Positions 62,552 to 64,000 of a stretch of DNA of 64,000 nt are shown piece after piece. Within the stretch, counting starts at the first letter, position 1; the number at the start of each line of letters is the position of its first letter. A program made the position numbers and the translations under genes. Where the stretch lies: contig NZ_CP021404.1 of assembly GCF_002504165.1 (NCBI RefSeq), positions 2,914,001 to 2,978,000 on the forward strand, in the 5' to 3' direction. The stretch comes from Pacificitalea manganoxidans. GTDB lineage: Bacteria; Pseudomonadota; Alphaproteobacteria; Rhodobacterales; Rhodobacteraceae. The notes beneath the pieces are model-generated. The model did no database searches and had not been told where the DNA came from. It worked only from the letters and a program-made list of their open reading frames with translations.

Positions 62552-63394
62552 TCAGCGCCCCTTCTTCTTGGCGTGCCGCGAGCGGATGATCAGCTTGCTG
62601 GACGCCTTGTTTTTGTTGCGAGTGCGAGCACCCTTCGTCGGCTTACCCCACGGCGTAACCGGGTTACGACCGCCCGAGGTCCGGCCTTCACCACCGCCAT
62701 GCGGGTGATCGACCGGGTTCATGACCACACCACGCACCGACGGGCGCTTGCCCAGGTGACGGTTGCGGCCGGCTTTGCCGAGGTTCTGGTTGCTGTTGTC
62801 GGGGTTCGACACGGCACCAACGGTTGCCATGCATTCCTGACGCACCATGCGCAGCTCGCCCGAGGACAGGCGAATCTGAGCGTAGCCACCGTCACGACCG
62901 ACGAACTGGGCATAGGTGCCCGCGGCGCGTGCGATCTGGCCGCCCTTGCCGGGCTTCATCTCGATGTTGTGGACGATCGTTCCGATCGGCATGCCGGAGA
63001 AGGGCATCGCGTTGCCGGGCTTCACATCGGCCTTGGCCGAGGAAATGATCTTGTCACCGATTGCGAGACGCTGGGGAGCGAGAATGTAGGTCTGCTCACC
63101 GTCTTCGTACTGGATCAGCGCGATGAACGCGGTCCGGTTCGGGTCATATTCGATCCGTGCGACGACTGCGGACACGTCGAATTTGTTCCGCTTGAAGTCG
63201 ACGATGCGGTAGAGACGCTTCGCCCCGCCGCCGCGGCGGCGCATCGTGATCCGTCCGGTGTTGTTCCGGCCGCCGTTCTTCGTCAGACCCTGAGTAAGGG
63301 CCTTGACGGGGCGACCTTTCCAAAGCTCCGAACGGTCGATCAGAACCAGCCCGCGCTGGCCAGGCGTCGTCGGTTTATACGACTTGAGTGCCAT
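62552..63394 (-). CDS. rplB: Ribosomal protein L2
   Basis: 280-residue large-subunit protein near the peptidyl-transferase centre. It starts [20 protein letters not shown] and contains [20 protein letters not shown] and the catalytic-region segment [21 protein letters not shown] 102-base gap with two hairpins, one a probable terminator, separates it from rplW. Confidence 0.98.
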   Translation of the reverse strand: MALKSYKPTTPGQRGLVLIDRSELWKGRPVKALTQGLTKNGGRNNTGRITMRRRGGGAKRLYRIVDFKRNKFDVSAVVARIEYDPNRTAFIALIQYEDGEQTYILAPQRLAIGDKIISSAKADVKPGNAMPFSGMPIGTIVHNIEMKPGKGGQIARAAGTYAQFVGRDGGYAQIRLSSGELRMVRQECMATVGAVSNPDNSNQNLGKAGRNRHLGKRPSVRGVVMNPVDHPHGGGEGRTSGGRNPVTPWGKPTKGARTRNKNKASSKLIIRSRHAKKKGR

Positions 63395-63446
63395 GCTTTC
63401 TGTCTTCCGTAGCTTTGCGCTCCCACGAAACGGGAGCGGTTCTTAC

Positions 63447-63481
63447 AAAAAACCAAGGCCCCGGATCGACCGGGGCCATGG
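63447..63481 (-). terminator. Terminator/attenuator inside the S10 operon, between rplW and rplB
   Basis: GGCCCCGG and CCGGGGCC form a perfect 8-bp stem with a 5-base loop, extended by CCA/TGG beyond one mismatch. On the minus strand TTTTTT follows immediately. It lies about 16 bases past the rplW stop, and a second perfect hairpin (CGCTCCC/GGGAGCG, 63418-63438) follows before rplB. Confidence 0.7.
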
Positions 63482-63496
63482 TGATGGGCTCCTGTA

Positions 63497-63793
63497 TTAG
63501 AGGCCCGTGGTCACGTCAATAGTGTTCCCCTCCTCGAGGGTCACATAGGCTTTTTTGACGTCTTTCCGCTTGCCGAGCTGGCCGCGGAAGCGCTTGACTT
63601 TACCCTTGGTGATGGTCGTGTTCACGGCCTTCACCTTCACGCCGAAGAGCTCTTCGATCGCTTCTTTGATCTGGGGTTTGGTCGAATCGACGGAGACCTC
63701 AAAAACGACGGCGTTCGCCTCGGAGGCCATGGTGGCCTTCTCGGTGATCACCGGCTTGCGGATCACGTCGTAATGTTGCGGCTTCGCACTCAT
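63497..63793 (-). CDS. rplW: Ribosomal protein L23
   Basis: 98-residue exit-tunnel protein to which trigger factor binds: [20 protein letters not shown] at the start and [20 protein letters not shown] near the middle. Its start overlaps the rplD stop by 4 bases (ATGA). Confidence 0.98.
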   Translation of the reverse strand: MSAKPQHYDVIRKPVITEKATMASEANAVVFEVSVDSTKPQIKEAIEELFGVKVKAVNTTITKGKVKRFRGQLGKRKDVKKAYVTLEEGNTIDVTTGL

Positions 63794-64000
63794 TTCAGTC
63801 GAGCCTCCAGAGCTTCGACACCCGCCTTCGTGATCACGAGAGTGTCACGCTTCAGGATGTCCATCACGTTAGCGCCCATGCTCGGCAGGACGTCCAGACC
63901 CTTGATGTTGGCGGCGGCCTTGGAGAAGCTTTCGTTCACCTCGGAGCCGTCAATGATCAGGACGCGCTTCCAGCCCAGCTCCTTGACCTGACGGGCCAGG
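63790..64000 (-). CDS. rplD: Ribosomal protein L4 (C-terminal part, runs off the window)
   Basis: The last ~69 residues of L4 are visible: [40 protein letters not shown] and a terminal EALEARLK. The 5' part lies beyond base 64000. In E. coli L4 represses the S10 operon by acting on its leader, which is also outside the window. The stop overlaps rplW by 4 bases. Confidence 0.95.
   Translation of the reverse strand, partial: LARQVKELGWKRVLIIDGSEVNESFSKAAANIKGLDVLPSMGANVMDILKRDTLVITKAGVEALEARLK

Noticed and set aside
61892-63412. 506-codon plus-strand frame opposite rplV-rpsS-rplB
   Set aside because: Antisense to ribosomal genes with exact family matches; low-complexity translation without homology.
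1-64000. CRISPR arrays, insertion sequences or prophage
   Set aside because: No regular short repeats, transposase motifs, terminal inverted repeats or phage structural genes were seen.

Overview
The window is a high-GC chromosomal segment of an alphaproteobacterium, most likely a marine member of the Rhodobacterales (Roseobacter group). This rests on gene content and order, not on a database match: an aa3 oxidase biogenesis run ctaC-ctaB-small ORF-ctaG-ctaE-surf1-thrC, the order rpmH-rnpA-yidD-ttcA-yidC-engB-argB, a bzt/aap amino-acid importer, adk between secY and rpsM, and a short S17 and zinc-free S14. No plasmid functions, CRISPR array, prophage or intact insertion sequence is visible.

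Layout. 1-5134 (minus strand): cytochrome c oxidase subunits II and III with heme O synthase, copper chaperone CtaG, SURF1 and the start of thrC. 5381-11002 (plus): tldD, dprA, topA. 11238-13624 (plus): scoA and scoB, the two subunits of an acetoacetate/succinyl-CoA transferase, separated by a complete LOV-domain histidine kinase. 13709-16238 (minus): a small secreted protein made of three internal repeats, then a SulP anion transporter. 16464-19770 (plus): mtnP, a small periplasmic protein, apt and a GlcD-like FAD enzyme; mtnP and apt form a purine salvage pair. 20312-25351 (plus): a capsule-export ATPase and chain-length/export protein, kdsA and a phosphohexomutase, consistent with surface polysaccharide supply. 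25558-27131 (plus): a BON-MscS channel and tRNA-Gln. 27633-31392 (minus): tRNA-Arg, a membrane histidine kinase, a MerA-like flavoprotein and its TVP38-type partner. 31638-38684: the rpmH-rnpA-yidD-ttcA-yidC-engB run, a reversed SDR gene, argB and a SixA-like phosphatase. 38706-48393 (minus): a VOC-like protein, the amino-acid ABC importer, then ATP12, a HAD phosphatase, an RluC-like synthase, crcB and rarA. 48501-49762 (minus): a luxR-luxI quorum-sensing pair. 49970-64000 (minus): the alpha, spc and S10 ribosomal clusters, read from rplD at the right edge to rplQ.

Most interesting points: (1) a flavin-photoreceptor kinase inside the scoAB pair; (2) a perfect 10-bp inverted repeat that would hide the luxI ribosome-binding site, with one arm directly after the luxR stop, suggesting translational coupling; (3) a secreted protein of three ~50-residue repeats behind a promoter with an overlapping palindrome; (4) a Tat-type metallo-hydrolase gene, bounded by terminators, splitting the spc ribosomal operon between rpmD and rplO; (5) a textbook terminator inside the S10 operon between rplW and rplB; (6) a capsule exporter lacking its permease gene; and (7) an orphan long stem-loop and tandem palindromes near the amino-acid transporter. 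Functional calls come from reading translated motifs; none was confirmed by a search.
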